DNA of 64,000 bases from Rhodobiaceae bacterium (GTDB lineage: Bacteria > Pseudomonadota > Alphaproteobacteria > Rhizobiales > Tepidamorphaceae), in NCBI GenBank assembly GCA_020637985.1, contig JACKJK010000004.1:124001-188000 (forward strand). Direction: 5' to 3'. Made by a program: the position numbers and the translations under genes. The number at the start of each line of letters is the position of its first letter. Position 1 is the stretch's first letter. Positions 26,542 through 39,157 of this stretch are shown piece after piece. Below the pieces are notes generated by a model. The model worked only from the letters and a program-made list of their open reading frames with translations, had not been told where the DNA came from and did not search any database.

Positions 26542-28506
26542 TCAGAAATTGCGCACCGGCCTGCCGGAATGCGCCCCGAAGCCCTGGACCAGCGCCTCGG
26601 TCCCTTCCGCCTTTTCCAGTTCGGCCTTGATCGCGAACACGCGCGCCTCGTTGGCTTCGCAAATGTCGCGTTCGAAGTCAGCCTGAGCGATTTCAAGGTT
26701 TCTATGTAACGTGTTGATCTTGCGGTGCAAGGCCATCGTGTGTTTCAGCCCTGATTCGGCGTCGGCGTCCGCCGCTTCCGCCCCGGCGAACCAGTCGGTG
26801 CGGGCAATCGACTGCGAATCGATTCGCTCCAGCAGCGCCGCAAGCCCGCGCCCGCCAAGTGATTCGCGCAGCGCGAACACCGCCTGCCGCCTGGCGACAT
26901 CCTGATCAGCCGCGCCGGCGTACTCGCCAATCCCCTCCGCCGCCGCATCCACCAGCGCGGCGCGCAACCGCTCCAGCTCCGGGTGCGAAAGGGCGATCTC
27001 GCACAATTCCTCCGCGACGTCGGCGATCAGCGCCGGGTGATTGACCAGCGTCAGCATCATCACGGTCTCGCGCCGCGGCATGTCGCGCGCGCCGGTGACC
27101 AGCGCGCTGCGCTTCAGGCTGTCGCTCGCCCCGACAGCCGCCGCCCGCCCCGGGTTCGCGCCAGGCCCGCCCCGCCCGCGCGCGAATGCACCGCGCCGCT
27201 CGCCCCAGCCGGCAGCGCGGCCCGCCGCCCGGTTGCCGCCGCCGAACAGGTCTGCCGTGCGCCGCGCGATATCCTGCCCGTAGTGGCGGCGCACCGTTTC
27301 GTCGCCGACCGTGCGCACCAGCCCGCCGAGCCGCGCCTCCAGCGCCGCGCGCCGTTCCGGCGTGTCATGCGGCTGGCTTTCGACGGCCTGCGCCCACACC
27401 ACGTCGACGAGGCTGCGCGTCGCCCCAAGCACGTTGGCCAGCGCCTCGCGGCCCTGGTTGCGCAGCACGTCGTCCGGGTCCTGGCCTTCCGGCAGCAGGG
27501 CGAAACGCAGGCTCTTGCCGGGCTTGAGGTGCGGCAGCGCGATTTCCGCCGCCCGCCACGCGGCGCGAAGACCCGCCGCATCGCCGTCGAAACACAGCAC
27601 CGGCTCGTCGGCCATGCGCCACAGGAGACCCAGTTGCGCCTCCGTCAGCGCGGTTCCCAGCGGCGCGACGGTGTTGGAAAAGCCACCGTCGCTCATGGCG
27701 ATGACGTCCATGTAGCCCTCGACCACGTAGACGATGCGGGAATCGTGCGCCGCCTTGCGCGCACGCGCCAGATTGAACAGCATCTCGCCCTTGTGGAACA
27801 ACGGCGTTTCCGGCGAGTTGAGGTATTTCGCCGGCTGGTCGGACTGCAGCGCACGGCCGCCGAAGGCGACCACCCGGCCGCGCGCATCGGTGATCGGGAA
27901 CATCACCCGGTCGCGGAAGCGGTCGAAGGGCACGGCGATGTCGTCGCCCGTGATGATCAGGCCCGCTTCGGCCATCTGCTCGGTGGTGATGCCTTCCGCG
28001 GCCAGATGCTGCTTCAGCGTGCGCCGGTCGCGCGGCGCGTAGCCGATGCGAAAGTCGCGCCAGGTCTGCGGCGACAGGCCGCGGCGGTCGAGATAGGCGC
28101 GCGCCACGCCACCCTCGTCGCCCTCCAGCCAGTCCTCGAACAGCTTCGCCGCCATCTCCATGATGTCGTAGAGCCCGGCGCGCTTCTTTTCGCGCGCATC
28201 CGCCTGCGGGTCGGACTTGGGCATCGTCAGGCCGGCCTCCCCGGCCAGCCGCTCCACGGCTTCGGGAAAGCTCAGCCCCTCGACCTCCATCAGGAAGGTG
28301 AAGATGTCGCCGTGCTTGCCGCTGGAGAAGCAGTGGTAGAAGCGCTTGTCGTCATTGACGAAGAACGACGGCGTCTTCTCCTTGGTGAACGGGCTCAGCC
28401 CCGCCAGTTCGCGGCCCTGCTTTTTCAGCTGCACCCGGCGCCCGACCACCGCCGAGACCGGTACCCGGTTGCGGATTTCGTCGAGGAAGGAGGGCGGGAA
28501 TCGCAT
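26542..28506 (-). CDS. dnaG: DNA primase DnaG
   Basis: Makes RNA primers for chromosome replication; 654 residues. It starts MRFPPSFLDEIR, and the TOPRIM catalytic domain is recognisable at YVVEGYMDVIAM and LCFDGDAAGLRA, with the helicase-interacting C-terminus beyond. The N-terminal zinc-ribbon region (residues 36-63) keeps the EKTPSFFV core but three of the four metal ligands are replaced (Ser38, Thr41, Ser62; only Cys59 remains), so it probably binds no zinc. The frame is open a little upstream, but MRFPPSFLDE is the family start. It is followed by rpoD after 172 bases. Confidence 0.96.
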   Translation of the reverse strand: MRFPPSFLDEIRNRVPVSAVVGRRVQLKKQGRELAGLSPFTKEKTPSFFVNDDKRFYHCFSSGKHGDIFTFLMEVEGLSFPEAVERLAGEAGLTMPKSDPQADAREKKRAGLYDIMEMAAKLFEDWLEGDEGGVARAYLDRRGLSPQTWRDFRIGYAPRDRRTLKQHLAAEGITTEQMAEAGLIITGDDIAVPFDRFRDRVMFPITDARGRVVAFGGRALQSDQPAKYLNSPETPLFHKGEMLFNLARARKAAHDSRIVYVVEGYMDVIAMSDGGFSNTVAPLGTALTEAQLGLLWRMADEPVLCFDGDAAGLRAAWRAAEIALPHLKPGKSLRFALLPEGQDPDDVLRNQGREALANVLGATRSLVDVVWAQAVESQPHDTPERRAALEARLGGLVRTVGDETVRRHYGQDIARRTADLFGGGNRAAGRAAGWGERRGAFARGRGGPGANPGRAAAVGASDSLKRSALVTGARDMPRRETVMMLTLVNHPALIADVAEELCEIALSHPELERLRAALVDAAAEGIGEYAGAADQDVARRQAVFALRESLGGRGLAALLERIDSQSIARTDWFAGAEAADADAESGLKHTMALHRKINTLHRNLEIAQADFERDICEANEARVFAIKAELEKAEGTEALVQGFGAHSGRPVRNF

Positions 28507-28667
28507 CTTCGGGATCTGTCGTGAAAACTCTCGGAGCCAGCAACGCACGTTCGCCGCGCGCCAACGTCATCCGGCGCACCCAGCACTGCGACATATAGCG
28601 CAGGCAACCGGTGTGTCCCGCCCCGACGCAGCTTGAATAGCGGGGAAAACCCCGTTCCCGGCTGCCC

Positions 28668-29156
28668 TCAGCTCGCCTGCGCCGGGGTTTTGGCGCACAG
28701 CATGTCCTTCACCACGCCGCTGGCGCGCCCGAAGTCCATCTGCCCGGGGAATCGTTCCTTCAGCACGGCCATGCACTTGCCCATGTCGCGCACGCTGCAG
28801 GCGGCAATCTGCTTCACAACCTCGGCGCACGCCGCCCGCATCTCCTCCTCGCTGAGCTGGCGTGGCAGGAAAGACCGGATGATCTCGGCTTCCTCGCTCT
28901 CCTGCTGGACGAGTTCCAGGCGACCGGCTTCCTCGTAGATTTTCGCCGATTCCTCGCGCTGCTTGATCATCTTCTGCAGGATCTGCCTGATTTCGTCGTC
29001 GCTGACGCCGCCGTCCTTGCCGGCCGTGCGCGCCGCGATGTCGCGGTCCTTGATGGCGGCATTGATCAGGCGCAACGTCGCCATGCGCCGTCGCTCCTGC
29101 GCGCGCATCGCCCCCTTCAGAGCCTCGTTGATCTCGGTCCTGAGCATGCCCGTCAT
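28668..29156 (-). CDS. GatB/YqeY-domain protein
   Basis: A soluble 162-residue protein of the YqeY type. Repeated helical pairs such as IRQILQKMIKQREESAKIYEEAG, then EEAEIIRSFLPRQLSEEEM and FPGQMDFGRASGVVKDML match the family, whose fold resembles the tail domain of GatB. It may interact with tRNA. It precedes dnaG and rpoD on the same strand, an arrangement common in alphaproteobacteria. A second in-frame ATG nine bases inside is possible. Confidence 0.9.
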   Translation of the reverse strand: MTGMLRTEINEALKGAMRAQERRRMATLRLINAAIKDRDIAARTAGKDGGVSDDEIRQILQKMIKQREESAKIYEEAGRLELVQQESEEAEIIRSFLPRQLSEEEMRAACAEVVKQIAACSVRDMGKCMAVLKERFPGQMDFGRASGVVKDMLCAKTPAQAS

Positions 29157-29278
29157 CTTCGATTCAGCCCCTTCATGCCGGCGCGTTGGCCATCCCGTTG
29201 CCCCGGCCTAGCCTGCCAGGGAAAGAGAGATTCATTTAAGCCATTGATTTAACTTGTCAATTACGCGAACCATCCGGC

Positions 29279-29307
29279 TTGACGCCACCGGCCTGCTCCC
29301 CTAGCTT
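29279..29307 (+). promoter_or_regulatory. Candidate carA promoter
   Basis: TTGACG (29279-29284) and TAGCTT (29302-29307) are separated by 17 bases, about 100 bases before carA. Good match to a sigma-70-type promoter; the leader that would result is long. Confidence 0.5.
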
Positions 29308-29405
29308 CCGCCGCGAGATCAACTCGCCCACCGATCCGCCGCCGCACTTCGGCCGCAATCGCTGCTTGGGCTTAACGCGTAACTCTCAGGGCGGCAATAT
29401 AGGCG

Positions 29406-30653
29406 ATGACGGGCGAAACGGGAAGCACCGGCGTGGCGTGGCAGGAACCGAAGGCAACCGGCGTGCTGGTGCTGGCTGACGGCACGGTCTTCCGCGCCGC
29501 GGGCCTGGGCGCGATGGGCGAGGCGGTTGGCGAGGTCTGCTTCAACACCGCCATCACCGGCTACCAGGAGATCCTCACCGACCCCTCCTACGCCGGCCAG
29601 ATCATCACCTTCACCTTCCCCCATGTCGGCAACGTCGGCACCAACGAGGAAGACATCGAGACGGCGAACCTCGCGTCCACGTCCGGCGTGCGCGGCTGCA
29701 TCCTGCGCGCGCCCGTCACCGATCCGTCCAACTGGCGCTCGGGCAAGCACCTCGACGCCTGGCTCGCCGCGCGCGGCATCGTCGCGATGTGCGGCATCGA
29801 CACCCGTGCGCTGACCGCGCACATCCGCCAGAACGGCATGCCCAACGCCGTCATCGCCCACGACCCGGACGGCAATTTCGACATCGCGGCGCTGAAGGCG
29901 CGCGCTGCCGCATGGCCGGGGCTGGAGGGCATGGACCTGGTTCCCGACGTCACCACCGCCCAGCGCTACGACTGGGACGAGACTTCCTGGCGCCTTGGCT
30001 CCGGCTACGGCCGCCTCGAGGACGCCGAGCACCACGTCGTCGCCATCGACTACGGCGTCAAGCGCAACATCCTGCGCCTGCTCGCCGACCGCGGCTGCAA
30101 GGTGACCGTCGTGCCGGCATCGACCGCCGCCGCCGACATCCTCGCCATGCAGCCGGACGGCATCTTCCTGTCCAACGGGCCAGGCGACCCGGCGGCGACC
30201 GGCGAATACGCGGTTCCCGTCATCCGCGACCTGCTCGCCTCCGGCCTGCCGGTGTTCGGCATCTGCCTTGGCCACCAGATGCTGGCGCTGGCGCTCGGCG
30301 GCGAGACCGGCAAGATGCACCAGGGCCACCACGGCGCCAACCACCCGGTCAAGGACCACACCACCGGCAAGGTCGAGATCGTGTCGATGAACCACGGTTT
30401 CGCCGTGCAGTCGGCGTCGCTGCCCGACGGCGTGGAGGAAACCCACGTGTCCCTGTTCGACGGCTCCAACTGCGGCCTGCGCCTTACCGGCAAGCCGGTG
30501 TTCTCGGTCCAGCACCACCCGGAAGCCTCGCCCGGCCCGCAGGACAGCCACTACCTGTTCACCCGCTTCATCAACCTGATCCGGGCGCGCAAGAACCTGC
30601 CGCCGCTGCCCGAGCGGGTAGAGCCCGACCGCGCCTTGCGCGAGAGCGCCTGA
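29406..30653 (+). CDS. carA: Carbamoyl-phosphate synthase small subunit
   Basis: Glutaminase subunit, 415 residues, which releases ammonia from glutamine for CarB in pyrimidine and arginine synthesis. The N-terminal domain contains GEVCFNTAITGYQEILTDPS and the glutamine amidotransferase class I triad is present: Cys287 in FGICLGHQM and His/Glu in QHHPEASPGP near the C-terminus. Length is usual for alphaproteobacteria. It is divergent from yqeY-dnaG-rpoD, and the ureohydrolase gene starts about ten bases after its stop, so it leads a two-gene transcript. Confidence 0.97.
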   Translation: MTGETGSTGVAWQEPKATGVLVLADGTVFRAAGLGAMGEAVGEVCFNTAITGYQEILTDPSYAGQIITFTFPHVGNVGTNEEDIETANLASTSGVRGCILRAPVTDPSNWRSGKHLDAWLAARGIVAMCGIDTRALTAHIRQNGMPNAVIAHDPDGNFDIAALKARAAAWPGLEGMDLVPDVTTAQRYDWDETSWRLGSGYGRLEDAEHHVVAIDYGVKRNILRLLADRGCKVTVVPASTAAADILAMQPDGIFLSNGPGDPAATGEYAVPVIRDLLASGLPVFGICLGHQMLALALGGETGKMHQGHHGANHPVKDHTTGKVEIVSMNHGFAVQSASLPDGVEETHVSLFDGSNCGLRLTGKPVFSVQHHPEASPGPQDSHYLFTRFINLIRARKNLPPLPERVEPDRALRESA

Positions 30654-30663
30654 GGCGGCGGTG

Positions 30664-31638
30664 ATGGCCGAAGGGTCCGCCAGGGGCTCCAGCATCGCCG
30701 CGATGTTCGGGGCCACTGACGCGAAAACCTTCATGGGCCTGCCTGCGGCCCGCACCTCCACCCTCCCGGCGAAGACCGGCGCCGCCATCCTGGGCGTGCC
30801 ATGCGCCACGCCATATGCGTCTGTCGGCGCCTATTGCGCGGGCGGACCGGCGGCCGTGCGCACAGCCATGGCAGGCTATGCCGCCAACCTCGCCCATCCC
30901 GACCTAGACCACGGCGAGCCGATGCTCGGCGACGGCGGCTTCAAGGTCATCGACTGCGGCGATCTCGACCTCGACACGAGCGATCCGACGGCGAACCGCG
31001 CCGCGATCCGCGCCGCCACCCGCTCGATCCTCAATTCCGGCGCGGTCCCGCTTGTCATCGGTGGCGACGATTCGGTTCCGATCCCCGTGCTGGCCGCCTT
31101 CGCCGGCCGCAATCCGCTGACCATCCTGCAGATCGACGCCCACATCGACTGGCGCGACAGCGTCGATGGCGAAAGCTTCGGCCTGTCCTCGACGATGCGC
31201 CGCGCCTCCGAGATGAAGCACGTCAAGGCGATCGTGCAGGCCGGCCAGCGCGCCATCGGGTCTGCCCGCGCGCAGGACGTGCGCGATGCCCGCGCATGGG
31301 GCGTCGAATTCGTGTCGGCGCGCAAGATCCACGCCCGCGGCATCGGCCCCGTCATCAACGCCATTCCCGTCGGCAGCGACATCTTCATTTCGCTCGACGT
31401 GGACGCCTTCGACCCGTCCATCGTGCCTGCCGTGATCGGCCGCGCGCCTGGCGGCCTCACATACTGGCAGGTGGTGGAAATGATCGAGGTCGCCGCAGCC
31501 CGCGGCACCATCGCCGGCTTCGCCATGGTAGAACTGATGCCCGAACGCGACCTCGACGGGCTCGGCGCGCTGGTTGCCGCGCGTGTCCTGGCCAACGTCA
31601 TCGCCACCGTGCGCCGGCAGGCGGAACTGAAGGGCTAG
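30664..31638 (+). CDS. Ureohydrolase (agmatinase/arginase) family protein with variant metal site
   Basis: A 324-residue arginase-fold enzyme; family members hydrolyse guanidino compounds to urea using two Mn ions. Motifs DAHID (Asp158, His160, Asp162) and SLDVDAFDPSIVP (Asp245, Asp247) are intact. The first motif reads GGDDS where the family normally has GGDHS or GGEHS: Asp136 replaces the bridging-site histidine, so metal binding or substrate use may differ. Ten bases after carA, probably co-transcribed. The starts at 30661 (GTG) and 30664 (ATG) cannot be told apart. Confidence 0.85.
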   Translation: MAEGSARGSSIAAMFGATDAKTFMGLPAARTSTLPAKTGAAILGVPCATPYASVGAYCAGGPAAVRTAMAGYAANLAHPDLDHGEPMLGDGGFKVIDCGDLDLDTSDPTANRAAIRAATRSILNSGAVPLVIGGDDSVPIPVLAAFAGRNPLTILQIDAHIDWRDSVDGESFGLSSTMRRASEMKHVKAIVQAGQRAIGSARAQDVRDARAWGVEFVSARKIHARGIGPVINAIPVGSDIFISLDVDAFDPSIVPAVIGRAPGGLTYWQVVEMIEVAAARGTIAGFAMVELMPERDLDGLGALVAARVLANVIATVRRQAELKG

Positions 31639-31680
31639 GCACCCCGCGCCGCGCCAAGGTCACCGCGATGGCCGCCTCCA

Positions 31681-32031
31681 TCACCGTCGCGGTACGCGCA
31701 AGCCCCGCCGGACCTTCTGTGTGACGATCCCCGAGGCCGCCTTCACCGCAGCTGGAACGTCATAGGCTTGCAGCAATGTCTCGCCGCCGGGCAGTCCCAT
31801 CGCCTCGCGCTGCACGGCGAGCATCCACAACGCCCGCGCCGTTTCGGCAACCAGCGCCCCGCGGTCCGGATCGTTTTCAGCAAGGTTGTTGAACCTGTCG
31901 AGCTTCGTCTCGAACAACTTCGTCATGCGGATCAGGGTTCCCGCCCGCTCCACGAACATCTCATGTTCGAGCGCGGCCAGCGGCGACGGCTGATCCTTCG
32001 GTGCAAGGGTTCTTGGCGGGCGCACGGTCAT
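31681..32031 (-). CDS. Hypothetical protein, conserved-looking
   Basis: About 116 residues, mostly helical: LAALEHEMFVERAGTLIRMT, LDRFNNLAENDPDRGALVAE and ALWMLAVQREAMGLPGGE. No domain is recognised. Longer starts at 32055 or 32145 exist, but the terminator of the upstream tautomerase lies inside the longest form, which favours 32031. No clear ribosome site. It reads tail to tail with the ureohydrolase gene. Confidence 0.5.
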   Translation of the reverse strand: MTVRPPRTLAPKDQPSPLAALEHEMFVERAGTLIRMTKLFETKLDRFNNLAENDPDRGALVAETARALWMLAVQREAMGLPGGETLLQAYDVPAAVKAASGIVTQKVRRGLRVPRR

Positions 32032-32110
32032 GGGAAACGAGCGTAGCGGCCGCATCGGATCGCGGCAATGCAGCCGCGCCAGCAAACCCTGGCGCGTCTG
32101 CGGAAACGAG

Positions 32111-32137
32111 AAGGGCGGCGCCTGCGCGCCGCCCCTT
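32111..32137 (-). terminator. Terminator of the tautomerase gene
   Basis: A 9-11 bp GC stem (GGGCGGCGC) with a 4-base loop lies 18 bases after the tautomerase stop and is followed on the minus strand by CTTCTCGTTTCC. A short interrupted T-run makes it moderate. Confidence 0.55.
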
Positions 32138-32154
32138 CCCGGCATGAGACCGGG

Positions 32155-32373
32155 TTAACCGCCGGTCTGCATGGCCTTCACCATCTCCGCCGTCAGCGGC
32201 TTGCCGCCGATGCCCCATTCGCCGCTGGCGACTTCCTGCACCCGCACCCAGGTGACGCCGCGCATGGCTTCCCCTTCGATCGACACCATCGTGTCGGTCA
32301 CCTTCTCGATCATCTCGCGCTTCTGTTCCTCGTTGAACACACCCTTGATGAGCTGAATATCGACCAACGGCAT
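32155..32373 (-). CDS. 4-oxalocrotonate tautomerase family protein
   Basis: A 72-residue tautomerase subunit. It begins MPLVDIQLIKGVF; the proline exposed after removal of Met is the catalytic base of the family. Homo-hexamers isomerise enol/keto forms of aromatic-degradation products. ACGAGGAACG lies just before the ATG. Divergent from an HxlR regulator, which may control it. Confidence 0.9.
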   Translation of the reverse strand: MPLVDIQLIKGVFNEEQKREMIEKVTDTMVSIEGEAMRGVTWVRVQEVASGEWGIGGKPLTAEMVKAMQTGG

Positions 32374-32558
32374 TTGTCGTTCCTCGTTTCGTTTTCATGA
32401 CGGCAGGACTGCCCTGCTCGCTGAAGCCAAGGTGGCTGTTGCCCTCCGTTTCTGCCAGTTCAGGAAATGAATCTGCCCCGGTATAGATTTTGAACTGGAT
32501 GGCAACCGCATGCGATCTGTAGAATTTTTCTTGTCCATAGCGGGGAGGGAACAGGACA

Positions 32559-33257
32559 ATGGCGGATGGCAGCTACAAGCAGTTTTGCCCGGTTGCGATG
32601 GCAACCGAGATATTGTGCTCGCGCTGGACGCTGCTGCTGGTGCGCGAACTCGTGTGCGGTTCCACCAGGTTCAACGACCTGCGCCGCGGCGTGCCGCGCA
32701 TGTCGCCAGCCCTGCTCTCCAAGCGCCTGAAGGATCTGGAGGCGGGTGGCGTGGTCACGCGGGTTCAATCGGACGAGAACCCGGACATCTTCGAGTATCA
32801 CCTGGCCGCGTCGGGCCGCGAGCTGCGGCCCATCGTCGAGGCCATCGGCAACTGGGGCCAGCGCTGGATCGATTCCGACTTGTCGCTGGAAAACCTCGAC
32901 GCGACCCTGCTGATGTGGGACATGCGCCGCTGGCTCGACCCCAATCCGATGCCGCGCAGGAAATCGACCATCCAGTTCGTCTATCCCGATGTCGAGCCGG
33001 CGCAGCGCAAATGGTGGCTCGTCGTGGACCGCGATTGCGAGGTCGACCTGTGCTCGGTCGATCCCGGTTTCGACGTCGACCTGTTCGTCACGGCCGAACT
33101 GCGCGCGATGACCGCGGTCTGGATGGGACTGGAGCCGCTGGACGCCATGCGCGACCACGGCCGGATCGACCTCGTCGGTAACCGCGAACTCGTCGAAAAG
33201 ATGCATCAATGGCTCGGGTTGAGCCCATTTGCGAATGTCGAGCGCGCCGTAGCGTGA
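32559..33257 (+). CDS. HxlR-family transcriptional regulator with extra C-terminal domain
   Basis: Winged-helix regulator, 232 residues. HxlR core at about 5-110: CPVAMATEILCSRWTLLLVRE, the recognition helix MSPALLSKRLKDLE and wing residues; Cys at 10 and 20 may sense aldehydes or redox state as in HypR/YodB relatives (inference). The C-terminal ~110 residues resemble an SCP2/sterol-carrier-like fold seen in some long HxlR proteins. GGAGGG lies upstream of the ATG. Divergent from the tautomerase gene. Confidence 0.88.
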   Translation: MADGSYKQFCPVAMATEILCSRWTLLLVRELVCGSTRFNDLRRGVPRMSPALLSKRLKDLEAGGVVTRVQSDENPDIFEYHLAASGRELRPIVEAIGNWGQRWIDSDLSLENLDATLLMWDMRRWLDPNPMPRRKSTIQFVYPDVEPAQRKWWLVVDRDCEVDLCSVDPGFDVDLFVTAELRAMTAVWMGLEPLDAMRDHGRIDLVGNRELVEKMHQWLGLSPFANVERAVA

Positions 33258-33269
33258 AATCGCCGCCCG

Positions 33270-34172
33270 CTACAGCTCCGACGCGTTGAACGTATCGCAG
33301 GAGTTGATGTCGCCGGAGTTGAGGCCAGCGCGGAACCAGCGGTTGCGCTGCGCCGAGGAGCCATGGTTGAAGCTGTCGGGCACCACGTAGCCCTGCGTGC
33401 GCTTCTGAATCGCATCGTCGCCGATCTGCGAGGCGGCGTTCAGCGCTTCTTCGATGTCGCCCTTGTCCAGCAAGCCCTGGTTCGCGGTGTAACGCGCCCA
33501 TACGCCGGCGAAACAGTCCGCCTGCAGTTCCACGCGGACGGAAAGCGCGTTCGCGTCGCCCTGCGACAGCCGCTGCCGCATCTCGTTGAATTTCGGCAGT
33601 ATCCCGACCAGGTTCTGCACGTGATGGCCGACCTCGTGCGCGATCACATAGGCCTGGGCGAAGTCACCCGGCGCCTTGAACTGTCGACGAAGCTGATCGT
33701 AGAAGGCAAGGTCGATGTACACCTTGTGATCGCTCGGGCAGTAGAACGGACCCGAAGCGGATTGCGCAAAGCCGCAGGCCGATTGCGTCGCGCCGGAAAA
33801 CAGCACCAGCTTCGGTTCGCTGTAGCGTTCGCCCATATCCTGGAAGATCTTGTGCCAGGTCTCCTCGGTGTCGGCGAGGACCACGGCAACGAATTTCGAC
33901 ATCTCGTCGTTGGCCTGGTTGCCGCCGCCCGAGGGCGCATTCACGCTCTGCCCGCCATCGCCGCCCGACAGGCCGCCAAGGAAGGTCAGCGGGTTGATGC
34001 CGAAGATCGCCGAAACCACGACAATGAACAGGATGAAGCCGATGCCGCCGAAACCCGCGCGGCGCCCCCCGCCGCCCATGGGAATGCGGATACCTCCGCC
34101 GCGGGCAAAGCCCCCGCCACCTCCACGCCGGTCCTCGACATTGGAACTTTCCCTGCGGCCACGCCAGCGCAT
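33270..34172 (-). CDS. Neutral zinc metallopeptidase (YpfJ / KPN_02809 family)
   Basis: Membrane-anchored zinc peptidase of 300 residues. A Gly/Arg-rich start is followed by a transmembrane helix (about 43-60) and the catalytic HEVGHH motif (179-184). Asp/Glu residues around VRVELQADCFAGVWA include the third ligand. Probably acts in the periplasm in envelope quality control. The start is well defined (MRWRGRRESSNVEDRR). It converges with the HxlR gene. Confidence 0.9.
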   Translation of the reverse strand: MRWRGRRESSNVEDRRGGGGGFARGGGIRIPMGGGGRRAGFGGIGFILFIVVVSAIFGINPLTFLGGLSGGDGGQSVNAPSGGGNQANDEMSKFVAVVLADTEETWHKIFQDMGERYSEPKLVLFSGATQSACGFAQSASGPFYCPSDHKVYIDLAFYDQLRRQFKAPGDFAQAYVIAHEVGHHVQNLVGILPKFNEMRQRLSQGDANALSVRVELQADCFAGVWARYTANQGLLDKGDIEEALNAASQIGDDAIQKRTQGYVVPDSFNHGSSAQRNRWFRAGLNSGDINSCDTFNASEL

Positions 34173-34373
34173 CGCGTCTTCTCCTTCGTCGCGGCCGCCT
34201 CGAGCCGTCCTCTATCCCCGCCAGCGAGTTTATCCAGCCGTTGCACTTCCGACAATCGCGTTGCAATGGCATGCCGCGCTCGCGAATCCGGATGACAGCC
34301 GGCAATTGCGGAGATAACAGGAAATCCGTGCACATCTTGCTGCACGTCCCTCTTGCCGGAGTGCAGCACGGCC

Positions 34374-35309
34374 ATGCAATCGGTCCCGGAAGAATCGCTG
34401 TCGGATGCCGCAGAAGCGGCGACAGACAGATCCTACGCCGCCGGCATCGTGATGTGCCTCGTGGCCGGCGTGTGCTGGTCGTTCATGGGGCTGTTCGTCC
34501 GGCTGATCGAGACCGCCGATGCCTGGCAGATCCTGTTCTACCGCTCGCTGGCGCTGGTCGGATTTCTCGCAGCCGTCCTGCTGGTCCGCGCCCCGAGGCG
34601 TTTCGCCAGCGTCATCCGCGATGCTGGCAAGGCCGGCGTGATTGGCGGCCTCAGCCTCGTCGCGGCGTTCTCCGGCGGCGTCTACTCGCTTCAGGCGACC
34701 TCGATCGCCAACGCCGTCTTCCTGTTCGCCGCGTCGCCGCTGATCGCCGCCCTGCTCGGCCGGCTGCTGCTGGGCGAGTCGGTGCGCCGGGCGACCTGGG
34801 CCGCCATGGCCCTCGCCCTCGTCGGCATCGCGATCATGGTCATGGAAGGCATTTCGCTTGGCCGCGGCGACGGCAACTTCGCCGCCCTGATGGCGGCGAC
34901 CGGCTTTGCCGGCTTCGCGGTCGCGCTCCGCCACGGGCGGTTGTCCGACATGCTGCCCGCCGTCTTCCTCGGCGGCGTCTTCGCAACGATCTTCGCGTTC
35001 CTGGTCTGCATGGCGACCGGCAAGGGGATCGTGCTGCCGTTGCGCGATACGACCATCTCGCTGTCGCTCGGCGTTTTCGCGCTCGGCCTCGGCCTGATCC
35101 TCTTCACCGCGGGTTCGAAGGCAATACCCGCCGCCGAGATCGCGCTGCTGTCGATGACCGAGGTCATTCTCGCCCCCGTCTGGGTCTGGCTCTTCCTCGG
35201 CGAGACGGCCAATGCGAACGTCCTGCTCGGCGGGCTTGTGCTGCTGCTGGCGCTGGTCGGCAACGCCCTTTCCGGAGTCCGCAGGAAGCCCGTCCCGCTG
35301 ATCCCGTGA
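34374..35309 (+). CDS. EamA/DMT-family transporter
   Basis: Ten-helix drug/metabolite exporter of 311 residues, two EamA repeats: first opening YAAGIVMCLVAGVCWSFMGL, second at GDGNFAALMAATGFAGFAVA, with ASKAIPAAEIALLSMTEVIL-like tail. CCGGAG about 11 bases upstream of ATG 34374 supports that start. Substrate unknown. About 195 bases upstream of carB with a promoter between. Confidence 0.88.
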   Translation: MQSVPEESLSDAAEAATDRSYAAGIVMCLVAGVCWSFMGLFVRLIETADAWQILFYRSLALVGFLAAVLLVRAPRRFASVIRDAGKAGVIGGLSLVAAFSGGVYSLQATSIANAVFLFAASPLIAALLGRLLLGESVRRATWAAMALALVGIAIMVMEGISLGRGDGNFAALMAATGFAGFAVALRHGRLSDMLPAVFLGGVFATIFAFLVCMATGKGIVLPLRDTTISLSLGVFALGLGLILFTAGSKAIPAAEIALLSMTEVILAPVWVWLFLGETANANVLLGGLVLLLALVGNALSGVRRKPVPLIP

Positions 35310-35382
35310 GGATGCATACGCGCGCATTGTCCGCCTGCGTCGCCGCAGGTGGAAAACAGGCGATTTTTCGCACCCTTCAGGG

Positions 35383-35411
35383 TTACCAAACAGCCAGCCT
35401 TCACCTATAAG
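35383..35411 (+). promoter_or_regulatory. Candidate carB promoter
   Basis: TTACCA and TATAAG separated by 17 bases, about 93 bases before the carB start. Confidence 0.45.
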
Positions 35412-35444
35412 ACCGCTTCAGCCAGCAACACCGCAGCGCGCGCC

Positions 35445-35460
35445 GGGCGGAATACCGCCC
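35445..35460 (+). other. GC hairpin in the carB leader
   Basis: GGGCGG-AATA-CCGCCC lies between the candidate promoter and carB, with no T-run. Could slow leader transcription or protect RNA; no further evidence. Confidence 0.35.
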
Positions 35461-35504
35461 GCGGCCTTTCGCGCGCCTAACTTGACGGGATCACGCAGCC
35501 CCCC

Positions 35505-39038
<3,534 letters not shown>

Positions 39039-39157
39039 ATCGAAAGATCGGATACAAATGTTGGCTTGACCGGCGCCAAATCGCCGATCACGCTGACCTT
39101 CGGACACTTCAGCAAACGCGAACCGGGCGACAGCCCGGCAAGGGGAAAACGAGCCTC

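Noticed and set aside
32032..32145. Longer start of the hypothetical protein at 31681-32031
   Set aside because: The extra residues would run through the tautomerase terminator hairpin and lack a ribosome site.
35445..35460. Pyrimidine attenuator or riboswitch in the carB leader
   Set aside because: Only one short hairpin, no T-run, no antiterminator and no conserved riboswitch sequence; listed only as a hairpin.
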